Positions 9,460 through 18,195 of a stretch of 64,000 nucleotides of DNA are shown here, in pieces. The first letter of the stretch is position 1; each line of letters begins with the position of its first letter. Where the stretch lies: contig CABUXJ010000010.1 of assembly GCA_902495455.1 (NCBI GenBank), forward strand, positions 1 through 64,000, in the 5' to 3' direction. The translations under genes and the position numbers were made by a program. Origin of the DNA: an uncultured Prevotella sp. (GTDB lineage Bacteria; Bacteroidota; Bacteroidia; Bacteroidales; Bacteroidaceae). The notes under the pieces are model-generated. The model saw only the letters and a list, made by a program, of their open reading frames with translations. It was not told the origin of the DNA and searched no databases.

Positions 9460-9493
9460 TTTGCTTGCGTATCAAAGTTTTTGCTTACCTTTG
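9460..9493 (+). promoter_or_regulatory. Putative promoter of the riboswitch-led transcript
   Basis: TACCTTTG at 9486-9493 matches TAnnTTTG; TTG (9465-9467) or TTTG (9460-9463) lies 18-22 bases upstream. The predicted transcript would start around 9500, immediately ahead of the cobalamin riboswitch. Confidence 0.6.
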
Positions 9494-9499
9494 CAGCGG

Positions 9500-9665
9500 C
9501 AATGGTTCACTGCACAAGTGATCAAAAGGGAATCGGGTGAAAATCCCGGACAGTCCCGCTGCTGTAAGTTGTCTTTCAGGCGACGGAGACAAAGCCACTG
9601 GTCAAACATCGGAAAGACCGGGAAGGCCTCCGCACCGGACAACAAAGTCAGAAGACCTGCCTTGC
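9500..9665 (+). promoter_or_regulatory. Cobalamin (AdoCbl-class) riboswitch
   Basis: The leader contains the diagnostic blocks in order: GGGAATCGGGTGAAAATCCC at 9528-9547, then CAGTCCCGCTGCTGTAA, then GCCACTG at 9594-9600, a CGGGAAGGC segment, and the B12 box AAGTCAGAAGACCTGCC at 9645-9661. This is the standard arrangement of the cobalamin aptamer, which represses downstream expression when the vitamin is bound. The only gene in line is the giant secreted protein beginning about 280 bases later. The expression platform is unclear: a T-run at 9925-9930 follows a short GC hairpin just before the ATG and could be an attenuator. Confidence 0.93.
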
Positions 9666-9944
9666 CGAAGCTCCATAGCGGCCCCGAGGGATGGGCCCGG
9701 AGTGAAATAAGAGTGACATACAAGCCCCCACCGGCTCCCCAAAAGGGGGAGAGCCATGCGGCTTCAGATTTCTCTGCATGCCTTCAAGAGCAAGCAGGGA
9801 TTTCCGGGCTGCGGGCACCAATCGTTTATGCCCCTCTATATGCGGTCATTCAAATAACAGTTCTTTTATACAAGGCCCTTCACCCGCGGGTTCCTCCCCT
9901 TTGTGGAGGTCTGGAGGGGCTTCATTTTTTAATATTCATATTAT
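9666..9944 (+). other. Long leader between riboswitch and start codon, with a family B hairpin module
   Basis: About 280 bases without a supported gene. Bases about 9724-9770 carry the family B module (CCGGCTCCCC, a short spacer, GGGGGAGAG, then GCGGCTTC), the same hairpin found inside the family G elements, in gltB and at the end of the S8 protease gene. Bases 9893-9919 form a second GC-rich hairpin followed by TTCATTTTTT, 14 bases before the ATG. These structures could take part in riboswitch control or simply be repeats that landed in the leader. Confidence 0.55.
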
Positions 9945-12900
9945 ATGAAACAGAAAATCAAAATCATGATGCTGTCAGTCGCGGCACTGTTCGCGTCTGT
10001 GTCCGTCACGGCGCAGGCGCAGGACACCGGTGGGCCCATACTGCAGCCACAGTTCGGAAAACAGACGGTTACGGTTCCGGCGGACGGAGAACTGACGTTC
10101 TACGACCCGAAGGGAACGGACCGGATGTCTTCGAGTTCGTCAAACAACACGCTGTCGATGACGGTCTTCAAGCCCGCCGTCGAGGGAATGTCGGTTCAGG
10201 TGACGTTCGATTCGTTCGACGTCCGGAATGACAACACGTCTTCCACGACAAAAAACTATCCCGGCGAGGTGACCGTCTACAGCGGCGAGCCTGACGCCGA
10301 CAATACGTTCTCGTGGCCGACGACGGCCTACGGCGTCAAATCAACGACGCTGCTGCCCGAAGGCAACGTCATCGAGACGATGGACGGAACCTACACCGAC
10401 CATACCCTTTGGTCGACATCGTCCGACGGTGTCCTTTCCGTGGGCATGCACTGGGTCTACGCCAAAGCCTGCGAGGGTTGGACGGCGCGCGTCCGCTGCG
10501 TGCGCCTGGAGAATATGACTGTCACCGGCGCCGGGTCGGCATACGCCGGTGTGACCGCCATGCCTGCCGACAAGCAGTCGGTGGCGCTGGCCGGAGTCTA
10601 CGTCGACGCCTCGGGCGTGATGAACGCCGACCGGCTGACCCGCATCGCTTTCCGCCTTCCGGTCAACGAGGGCGTCGTCGACCCGCTGTCGCTCCGCCTC
10701 TATGAGGGCGAGGGAAGCAGCTGCAAGGGTCTCAGTCAGGTTCATGCCACGGTCGAGGCAGACGGCGACGGCTATGTCTTCGTGCTCGACCGCCAGCTCT
10801 CCAGTGGTCACAACGTCCTGACCATCGGCGGCGATTTCCTCGGAACGGCTGCCGTGGGCGCCAAGGTTGCTGTCGCCGTGACATCAGTGACGACGGTCGC
10901 CCATCCCGACGGTGTCACTCCGTTTGCGGCTGCAGAGGCCGTGACGGTGACCAATCCAGCACTTGTCATGATGACCGCCGATGCGCAGACAATCACCGTC
11001 GGCGACGTTCCGCTGGCTTTCTATGACGACGGCGGAGTGGACGGACAGGTGACCGGCGGTTTCTCCGGAACGGTGACATTCCTGCCCGGCGCCGACGGCA
11101 AGAAGGTGCAGGTGGACTTCACGAAGGTCAAGCTCTTCGAAGGCTCGATATATTATCAGTATCTCAATGTCTACAACGGCACGGAGGCACGCCCCGACCG
11201 GCTCATACGCCGCATCATGAGCGGCACGACGGCCCTCATTCACTCCACTTCGCCCGACGGCGCACTGACCGTCGAGCTCGCCAACAACGGCACGTCATCG
11301 ACCTCCGACGGATTTGAAGCGACCGTGAGCCTCTTCACTCCGCTGCCGATGGCAGCCGGAAACATTGACGTCACGCAGGTGACGGAAGGCACGGTATGCG
11401 CCGGTGACACCGATCAGCCCATCCTCCGGATGAACATCCTCACCGAGGGCACGGAGCCGGTGCTGACCGCCGACCGTTTCCTCATGACCACGGCGGGGAC
11501 ATACGAAAACATCACCCACGCCACATTATATTATACGGGCTACGCCGACGACCTCTCGACTTCGGTCAAGGTGGGCGAGACTGACGTGACAGCCGACGCC
11601 TTCGAAATCGTTGCCGCCACTCCGGTACAGCTCGCTGAGGGCGACAACCGCTTCTGGTTAGCATACACCGTCAGCGACATGGCCGTCAACGGCCAGACCA
11701 TCGACGCCGCTCTGACCTCCGTTGTACTGGGCGGCGAGACCGTCAGCGTGGACAACGGCAACCCTGATGGCGTGCGCACGGTCGAGAACATCGTGCTCTC
11801 ACAGACCGGTCAGGGAACGGTGACGAAGAGCGTCAACGGCAGTATCACCTTCCGCACAAAGACGAAGAACGAATATTCCTCGGACTATGAGGCCGGCACG
11901 GACGACCGTATCAACGTCTTCCGACCCGTCCACGAGGGCATGGTATGCCAGATTGACTTCTCCAGTTTCGACCTCTACTACGCCTCGACGTCCTACGGTT
12001 CGAAGTCGAAGTTCCGCATCTACAGCGGCAGCGGCACCGACGGCGAACTCCTCTGGGAGCTCACGTCGGCCGACATGAAGTCCGTCGGACCTGGCCGCGT
12101 GCTGCGTTCGACAGCTGCCGACGGCGCCCTGACGGTCTATTTCAATCCGAACGAGAGCGCTTCCTACTACACATCAAAGGGCTTTGAGGCCACGGTGAGC
12201 GAATATCGCCAGCAGCCTATGAAGGTCGAGAGCATCGCCGTAAGCCAGTCTTCCACGGAAGTCATTCCGGCAGGAACCGCCGGCCACGACCTGCTCGCAG
12301 TCAACGTACGCACCACGGGCGACCTCAGCCGTTGTCAGTTGGAGGCCATGAACTTCGACCTGAAGGGTCTGCAGGGCAACATCGCCTCCGCTTCGCTCTA
12401 CTACACCGGCCGCAGCAATACCGCACCGACGGCTTCTTCCGCTGCCTCAGCAGCCTCAGCCGTTCTCGTGGCCACGTCTGAAGTAAGCGGCGAAGCATCT
12501 TCTCTGACCCTTACCGCCGCCTCTCCGGTGACATTAGATGAGGGCGACAACTGGTTCTTCCTTTGTGTCGACCCGTCGGCAGCAGCCCAGAGCGACGCCA
12601 TCATCGACGCCGCACTGCTCTCCGTGACCGTCGACGGCCAGACGACGGCCGTTGAGAACGGCGACCCCGAGGGCGAACGCACGGTCAAGAACATCTATCT
12701 GATGAAGCCGGGAGCCAACGGCGAGGTGGTCATTCCGGCCGGTGGACACATCGACTTCTATGACGACGGCGGTCAAAACGCTTCCTCGTCGAAAGACTTC
12801 GAGGGTGTCGTGACGTTCGTTCCGGGCGCCGAGGGTGAGGTGATAAAGCTCGACTTCAACGCTCTTTCGCTCAGCAACAAGGACACATTATATATATATA

Positions 12901-15900
12901 ACGGTTCGGAGGTCGCTCCGGAGAATCTCATCGCGACCTACCGCGGCTCAAGCGCGTCGCCGGAATATCACGTTTCGGACGCTGCCGACGGCCGGATGAC
13001 CGTCCGTTTCGCTTCCTACAGCGCCTATTCGCAGCCTGACTTCGCCATCACGGTAAGCTCTTACCGCAAGAAGCCCATGACCGTCATCGGCGTTCAGGCC
13101 ACTGCCGTGGCCCCCGCCACGATGCTGCGCGGCCAGACCTGCGTCCCCGTGGTACGCTTGGACGTGACCGCCGAGGGCGACTATGACCCGCTGCACATCA
13201 GCTCCATCGCCATCGAGGCAGCCCGCGAGGCCGGCCTTAAGAACGTGCGCGTCTATGCGACCGACACCATCAGTACGTTCTCCGACGCCAATCTCTACGG
13301 CACAGAGACGCTGACGGAAGATAACGCCGGCGAGAATGACGCCGAGGCAGCCGGCAACGGCGCTGTCACGGGCGACTATGAGATCAGCCGCAACGGCGTC
13401 TATAAGTTCTGGGTGACGGCTGATGTGGCTACCGATGCTGCCGACGGAGCTGTCCTTACGGCCCGCGTGACATCGCTGACAACAGCCGCCGGCGACGTCA
13501 TCGAGGTTCCCGCCGACGCTGATGCGACGGCACAGGCAACGGTTAAGAGCGGTTTCCACGGTGTGCTGACCGTCGGCGCAGGCGCTGACTACGGCACTAT
13601 CCAGGGCGCGGTAGACGCCATCGCCGGCGGTATTGACGGTCCGGTCGTCATCCGCATCGCCCGCGGTATATACAACGAGCAGGTCAACGTGCCCGAGATT
13701 GCGGGCGCGTCGGAGCTGAACACCATCACGATTGAGAGCGAGACGGGCTTCTGGGGTGACGTGAAGATATATCACGACAACTACACGGAGCCGGCATATT
13801 CGGACGACAAGATGTTCCACGAATACGGAGTGTTCACCATCGCCGGCGCCGACTGGCTCACCCTGCGCGGCGTTGAGCTGACGACGACCGACGTCCATTA
13901 TCCCGGTGTGCTCCACATCAAGAACATGAGCCGCCATGTGACGGTGGACAGCTGCTACATCCACGCCGAGACGACAACGTCATACAGTGACGATATCAAC
14001 CTCATCTACACCTACGCGAAGAGCGAGGCCAACGCCAACAACGACTACCTGACCGTCCGCAACTGTCTGCTGGAAGGCGGATATATCGGCGTCCGGCTCG
14101 CGGGAACGAGCACTGTCAAGCTCCCGAAGCAGCGTGGAGGCGTCGTCGAGAACTGTGTCCTGCGCAATCAGGGATCAAAGGGCATCTATTCGTATGACGA
14201 ACTGGGCTCGCGGATTGTCGGAAACACATTCGAGAACAACGGCGTCGCCACGGCGTCGACCTACTACGGCATTGACATCAACGTCCGCGAGGCTTATTCT
14301 GTGGGTACCGTCATCAGCAGCAACCGATTCGCACTGGCCACGGAGAAGACCGTCAACGCCCTCTACGTACGCCAGAACATCGGTACGGAGGATGCCCCGA
14401 TGATTATAACGAACAACGAACTGAACATCAACAGCAGCAGCGCGTCAACCTACGGTATACAAGTAGGCTCGCCTTCATCACACATAGACATAGCCAACAA
14501 CACGGTGCGCCTCACCGGTGAGGTTGCCGGCGCTGCACTGTGGTTCAACGACGCCATGAAGGAAAGTGTCAAGGCGGTCAACAACATCCTGCAGAACGAG
14601 GCCGGCGGCTACGTCTACCGGTTCTACAAGGAGGGCAACGAGCAGACCGTCACGTTCAGCAACAACGTCCTGAGCACTACGGGCAGCGTGCTGGCGTATA
14701 ACAAGACGGACATCGCGACATTTGAGGACTGGACCGCGCTCACGGGAGAGAGCAGCAGCCACGCCGAGACCGTGGCGTTCCTGAGCGACGACATCCTTGA
14801 ACCCGCAGCCGAGGGCTCGCTCCTCAGTGCCCTGCCGCTGGCCTACGTGCCGACCGACATCTGCGGCACACCGCGTGCCGCTCAGCCTACCATCGGAGCA
14901 TACGAGTATAACGGTTCTACGGAAGCTCCCGTCGTAGCCGACGGCTATCCCGTCGCACGCCACCTGACGGACACGACCGCCGTAATCGGTGTACGCTCCG
15001 ACATGAACGGACGGGCCTTCATCATGGTATGTCCGGAAGGTGAGGCAGCCCCCGAGGCAGCCGATGTCGTGGCCAATGGCATGGCAGTGACCATGCGTGC
15101 GGGTGTTGAAGCTCAGGCCAAGGCTGAAAATCTGGTGACCGACGGACGCTATGTCCCGTATGTTGTGGTGCGCAGTCTGCGCGGTGCGGAAAGCGGTGTG
15201 AAGGCCGGCGAGACGTTCGTGGCCTCCGGCGAGATAATCGTCGAGATACCAAATGCCGCCGTCACGGCCTCGGGTGCTACCGTCGAGGCAGGTTCTGCGG
15301 CTGTCCTGCGGGCCACGGTGACGGCCGGTACGGCTCCGTTCACACTCGTATGGACCAACGGCCGACGCGAGGAGATAGGCACGGAGACAGCCGAGGCCAT
15401 CGATACGGAGGTCACTACGGAATATGTTCCCGCAGAATGTGACGACTATGTGGTGACGGTCATCGACGCCAACGGCAAGACAGCGGCCGACACCTGCCGC
15501 GTTGTCGTGACGGGCGAGGCTGTGACGGCAACGTTCGAGAACCTTTGGTTGGACAGCGAGAGCGCATGGTCCGGTCCTGACACAAAGGGCGAGACCATGA
15601 CGGGAGCATACGGCGACACACAGTTGGCCGGCTCGTTCGTCAGCGGCTCATACAGTTTCAGCAACGCATACAGTCTCGACTGGAGCTCATGGAGCGGCTT
15701 CGCATATTCCAACAAGACGGCAAGCACATTCGAAACGCTGGCGGATCAGTATAACGCCGCAACGGGCGGAGGCCACAACGGCTCGGAAAATTTCGCCGTG
15801 GCATTTTCCGGTGGCGACATCCGGGTGCTCAACAGAGCCGAGGGCGACTCGCTGCGCGGATGCTATGTGACCAACAGTGCGTATGCCATGAACTCCATCC

Positions 15901-16583
15901 TCAACGGCGACTCCTACGCCCAGAAGTTCACTGAAGGCTCATGGCTGAAGATTGTCTTCACCGGCTACCATGCCGACGGCACCACAGCCGACGTCGAATA
16001 CTATCTCGCCGACTACCGTCCAACGAAGGAGGCAGACCGCTACTACCTCGATACGTGGCAGTGGGTTGACCTGCGGCCGCTCGGCAAGGTGACTTCCGTC
16101 AGCTTCACCATCGACGGAAGCGACAAGAGCTACGGCTATCTGAACACTCCGGCATACTTCTGCATGGACGACTTCAATGGCCATCGCGTCATAGCCGAAG
16201 CTCCGACGCAGAACGTGACGGAGTCCATCGACGTCTCCTCCCTCTTCTCGTTCGACGACACGGAGGCCACCGTGACATACGCCTTGGCCGACGAGCCCGT
16301 GACAGAGGAAGGTACGGAAGTGACGCTGACACCCGACGGACTGCTCACCGTCAGCGGCCGGTCACGCTCACTGAGCGTCGTCGTCAGTGCGACACAACGC
16401 GGACGCATCAGCTATCTGCGCATTCCGGTTGACTTCACCAGCGCCATCAGCGACGTCACTTCATTATCAACTGTTAACAAGGAGATGTACGACCTCAACG
16501 GCCGCCGCATCGCCACACCGCAACGCGGCGTCAACATCGTGAGAACAAAGGATGGTAAATTGAGGAAAGTTGTGGTAAGGTAA
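9945..16583 (+). CDS. Giant secreted modular protein (CUB-like, beta-helix, DUF4465-like) with T9SS sorting tail
   Basis: 2212 residues. Residues 1-26 are a signal peptide. Four CUB-like beta-sandwiches, typified by FYDDGG and LYIYNGSE, lie at about 30-175, 345-463, 620-755 and 925-1040. They alternate with modules resembling the N-terminal domain of BNR-repeat sialidases (ATLYYTG, then GDNRFWL and QTIDAALTSV). Residues about 1200-1650 form a right-handed parallel beta-helix (TIQGAVDAIAG, then repeated turn motifs). Fn3-like and Ig-like modules follow at about 1655-1862, and a DUF4465-like domain at about 1862-2082 (ATFENLWLDSESAWSG to YFCMDDFNG). The end, MYDLNGRRI then GKLRKVVVR, is the Prevotella form of the type IX sorting domain. 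It is the only gene behind the cobalamin riboswitch, so a role in capturing or processing cobamides at the surface is inferred. No catalytic residues were identified. Confidence 0.8.
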   Translation: MKQKIKIMMLSVAALFASVSVTAQAQDTGGPILQPQFGKQTVTVPADGELTFYDPKGTDRMSSSSSNNTLSMTVFKPAVEGMSVQVTFDSFDVRNDNTSSTTKNYPGEVTVYSGEPDADNTFSWPTTAYGVKSTTLLPEGNVIETMDGTYTDHTLWSTSSDGVLSVGMHWVYAKACEGWTARVRCVRLENMTVTGAGSAYAGVTAMPADKQSVALAGVYVDASGVMNADRLTRIAFRLPVNEGVVDPLSLRLYEGEGSSCKGLSQVHATVEADGDGYVFVLDRQLSSGHNVLTIGGDFLGTAAVGAKVAVAVTSVTTVAHPDGVTPFAAAEAVTVTNPALVMMTADAQTITVGDVPLAFYDDGGVDGQVTGGFSGTVTFLPGADGKKVQVDFTKVKLFEGSIYYQYLNVYNGTEARPDRLIRRIMSGTTALIHSTSPDGALTVELANNGTSSTSDGFEATVSLFTPLPMAAGNIDVTQVTEGTVCAGDTDQPILRMNILTEGTEPVLTADRFLMTTAGTYENITHATLYYTGYADDLSTSVKVGETDVTADAFEIVAATPVQLAEGDNRFWLAYTVSDMAVNGQTIDAALTSVVLGGETVSVDNGNPDGVRTVENIVLSQTGQGTVTKSVNGSITFRTKTKNEYSSDYEAGTDDRINVFRPVHEGMVCQIDFSSFDLYYASTSYGSKSKFRIYSGSGTDGELLWELTSADMKSVGPGRVLRSTAADGALTVYFNPNESASYYTSKGFEATVSEYRQQPMKVESIAVSQSSTEVIPAGTAGHDLLAVNVRTTGDLSRCQLEAMNFDLKGLQGNIASASLYYTGRSNTAPTASSAASAASAVLVATSEVSGEASSLTLTAASPVTLDEGDNWFFLCVDPSAAAQSDAIIDAALLSVTVDGQTTAVENGDPEGERTVKNIYLMKPGANGEVVIPAGGHIDFYDDGGQNASSSKDFEGVVTFVPGAEGEVIKLDFNALSLSNKDTLYIYNGSEVAPENLIATYRGSSASPEYHVSDAADGRMTVRFASYSAYSQPDFAITVSSYRKKPMTVIGVQATAVAPATMLRGQTCVPVVRLDVTAEGDYDPLHISSIAIEAAREAGLKNVRVYATDTISTFSDANLYGTETLTEDNAGENDAEAAGNGAVTGDYEISRNGVYKFWVTADVATDAADGAVLTARVTSLTTAAGDVIEVPADADATAQATVKSGFHGVLTVGAGADYGTIQGAVDAIAGGIDGPVVIRIARGIYNEQVNVPEIAGASELNTITIESETGFWGDVKIYHDNYTEPAYSDDKMFHEYGVFTIAGADWLTLRGVELTTTDVHYPGVLHIKNMSRHVTVDSCYIHAETTTSYSDDINLIYTYAKSEANANNDYLTVRNCLLEGGYIGVRLAGTSTVKLPKQRGGVVENCVLRNQGSKGIYSYDELGSRIVGNTFENNGVATASTYYGIDINVREAYSVGTVISSNRFALATEKTVNALYVRQNIGTEDAPMIITNNELNINSSSASTYGIQVGSPSSHIDIANNTVRLTGEVAGAALWFNDAMKESVKAVNNILQNEAGGYVYRFYKEGNEQTVTFSNNVLSTTGSVLAYNKTDIATFEDWTALTGESSSHAETVAFLSDDILEPAAEGSLLSALPLAYVPTDICGTPRAAQPTIGAYEYNGSTEAPVVADGYPVARHLTDTTAVIGVRSDMNGRAFIMVCPEGEAAPEAADVVANGMAVTMRAGVEAQAKAENLVTDGRYVPYVVVRSLRGAESGVKAGETFVASGEIIVEIPNAAVTASGATVEAGSAAVLRATVTAGTAPFTLVWTNGRREEIGTETAEAIDTEVTTEYVPAECDDYVVTVIDANGKTAADTCRVVVTGEAVTATFENLWLDSESAWSGPDTKGETMTGAYGDTQLAGSFVSGSYSFSNAYSLDWSSWSGFAYSNKTASTFETLADQYNAATGGGHNGSENFAVAFSGGDIRVLNRAEGDSLRGCYVTNSAYAMNSILNGDSYAQKFTEGSWLKIVFTGYHADGTTADVEYYLADYRPTKEADRYYLDTWQWVDLRPLGKVTSVSFTIDGSDKSYGYLNTPAYFCMDDFNGHRVIAEAPTQNVTESIDVSSLFSFDDTEATVTYALADEPVTEEGTEVTLTPDGLLTVSGRSRSLSVVVSATQRGRISYLRIPVDFTSAISDVTSLSTVNKEMYDLNGRRIATPQRGVNIVRTKDGKLRKVVVR

Positions 16584-16616
16584 AATAAACGCAACCCACC
16601 AAAAAACCACCCCAAC

Positions 16617-16660
16617 CGAGGGTGTTGCAGAACTTCCATGCGAGTTCTGTAACACCCTCG
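16617..16660 (+). terminator. Strong hairpin after the giant gene
   Basis: An 18-base stem, arms 16617-16634 (CGAGGGTGTTGCAGAACT) and 16643-16660, has a single G-U type mismatch and an 8-base loop. It begins 34 bases after the stop codon. No T-run follows, so termination is likely but unproven. A related GAGGGTTGCAGAACT segment occurs near 38865. Confidence 0.6.
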
Positions 16661-16753
16661 AGTCTTATATGCTGTTTTAAGATATTTAAGTTCCGAGTTC
16701 AACAAACAAAACACATATAGAGGATGTTAATTATTAGCAGAATGTATGCAAAA

Positions 16754-16793
16754 GCCAGGCAACCGGTCTGCTGTTATAAACCGGTTGCCTGGC
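16754..16793 (-). terminator. Rho-independent terminator of the RND efflux operon
   Basis: Perfect 14-base arms, GCCAGGCAACCGGT at 16754-16767 and its complement at 16780-16793, with a 12-base loop. Read on the minus strand the stem is followed by TTTTGC, the arrangement expected for intrinsic termination 44 bases after the tolC-like stop codon. Confidence 0.8.
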
Positions 16794-16836
16794 ATGCTAA
16801 TAGCTGTGAAATGATTTCTGATGCGCCGGTAATCCT

Positions 16837-18195
16837 TTATTCCTCAAGATATACCGTTATGCTTCCACTGATTTGTCGCAGTGATATTTCACATAGCTTG
16901 GTGTTGTATTCAGCTTCGAGTATCCGTTCTTCAGTGTCGAGCAGACTCTGCTGTGCCTCTCTCATCTCTATGCCAGACAGATCTCCAAGCATGTAGCGCT
17001 CGTATGCAATATAGTGGTTTTCCTGCGCGGTGAGCAGGTTTTGCCGTTCGAGTGCGAGCAGCTGCAGGTTGTTCTGATATGCCTGCCATAGGTCGGCCAG
17101 GCTGGCTTTCAGCGACTGTTCGAGGTTGAGGCGTTCGAGTTCGGCATTTTCAATGTTTATCCTTGCATTGGCACGTTCGCTGCGTCGGCTTCCGTCAAAG
17201 ATGTTCAATCCGATTTTCACTCCGAAGTCGGCTCCCCAGTTGTCCCTTGTCTTTGTGCTTCCAGTCCCGTATATATTGTGTGAGTAGTTGTATCCTGCTC
17301 CAAATTTCACATACGGAAAGTCGCGGCCCCTTATGCTTTTCAGGTCAAGTTCTGCCAATGTCTTGTTCTGTGCGGCCCTTATCAGTGATGCGTTGGTGCG
17401 CAGGGTGGTGTTCCAAAGAGAGTCGAATACAAGTCCTGCGTTCACGTTTATAGCCGTGTCGCGTACGGCTATTCGACTTTCGAGGTCTTTCACGGCCATG
17501 AGACTGTACAGTCTTATTCGTGATGAGGCAAGCAGTTCGTGTTGCTTCAGACTTCGTGTGCTGTCGGCATTGAAGTCTACCTGTGCCTGTTGCATGTCAA
17601 GCCGCGAGGCGCTGCCTATGCTGTATCGTTCAAGCACTATGCGCAGCCGTTCTTTCGACAGTGCGACTGCATGGTTGAGGTTTTTCATCCTGATATGCTG
17701 CTGTATGAAGTTGTAGTATTCCGCCGTAAGGTCTGCAATATAGTCTTCTATGGCAATGCGTGTCTGTGTGGCGCTTTGTCTGCGCAATTCCTGTAACCTC
17801 TTATAGTTTGTCTGGATTTTGAAGCCGTCAAACACTGTCCACTCCGCGTTAAGTCCGGCTGACAGGGTGTGGTCGAACGTGTTGCGGTTTTGGGTTGTGC
17901 CGCCTGTCTCGCGCGCCGTAGTGTTGCGGTTGTATGCCGAGCCGTCATATCCTGCGTTGGCGGTTATTGTCGGAAGATACCCCGCATTGGCACGTGTCGC
18001 GCTTTTTTCAGCTATGTGCTCCTCGTTTCTTACTATTCTCAGTCCGTAGTTGTTTCTAAGTCCTGTGGATATGAAGTGCGACAGCGAGGCCACTTCCGGT
18101 TTTTGCTGTGCTTCCTGTGCGTGCATTGATATTCCCGGAGCCAATATCCCCAATATCGTTATGATATATGATCTTGTCAGTCTGATAAATCTCAT
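16837..18195 (-). CDS. TolC-family outer-membrane efflux protein
   Basis: About 452 residues with a signal peptide ending near MHAQ. The two outer-membrane efflux protein repeats are visible through paired long helical segments: the first contains NYGLRIVRNEEHIAEKSATRANAGYLP, the second TNASLIRAAQNKTLAELDLKSIRGRDFPYVKFGAGY. A late YMLGDLSGIEMREAQQSLLDTE segment is typical of the last coiled-coil. It forms the outer-membrane duct for the tripartite pump encoded just upstream; its start overlaps the pump gene's end by four bases, implying translational coupling. A strong intrinsic terminator follows the stop. The substrate cannot be read from the sequence. Confidence 0.9.
   Translation of the reverse strand: MRFIRLTRSYIITILGILAPGISMHAQEAQQKPEVASLSHFISTGLRNNYGLRIVRNEEHIAEKSATRANAGYLPTITANAGYDGSAYNRNTTARETGGTTQNRNTFDHTLSAGLNAEWTVFDGFKIQTNYKRLQELRRQSATQTRIAIEDYIADLTAEYYNFIQQHIRMKNLNHAVALSKERLRIVLERYSIGSASRLDMQQAQVDFNADSTRSLKQHELLASSRIRLYSLMAVKDLESRIAVRDTAINVNAGLVFDSLWNTTLRTNASLIRAAQNKTLAELDLKSIRGRDFPYVKFGAGYNYSHNIYGTGSTKTRDNWGADFGVKIGLNIFDGSRRSERANARINIENAELERLNLEQSLKASLADLWQAYQNNLQLLALERQNLLTAQENHYIAYERYMLGDLSGIEMREAQQSLLDTEERILEAEYNTKLCEISLRQISGSITVYLEE

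Noticed and set aside
12948..13964. 338-codon minus-strand frame inside the giant secreted protein gene
   Set aside because: Antisense shadow; the plus-strand frame has consistent domains throughout.
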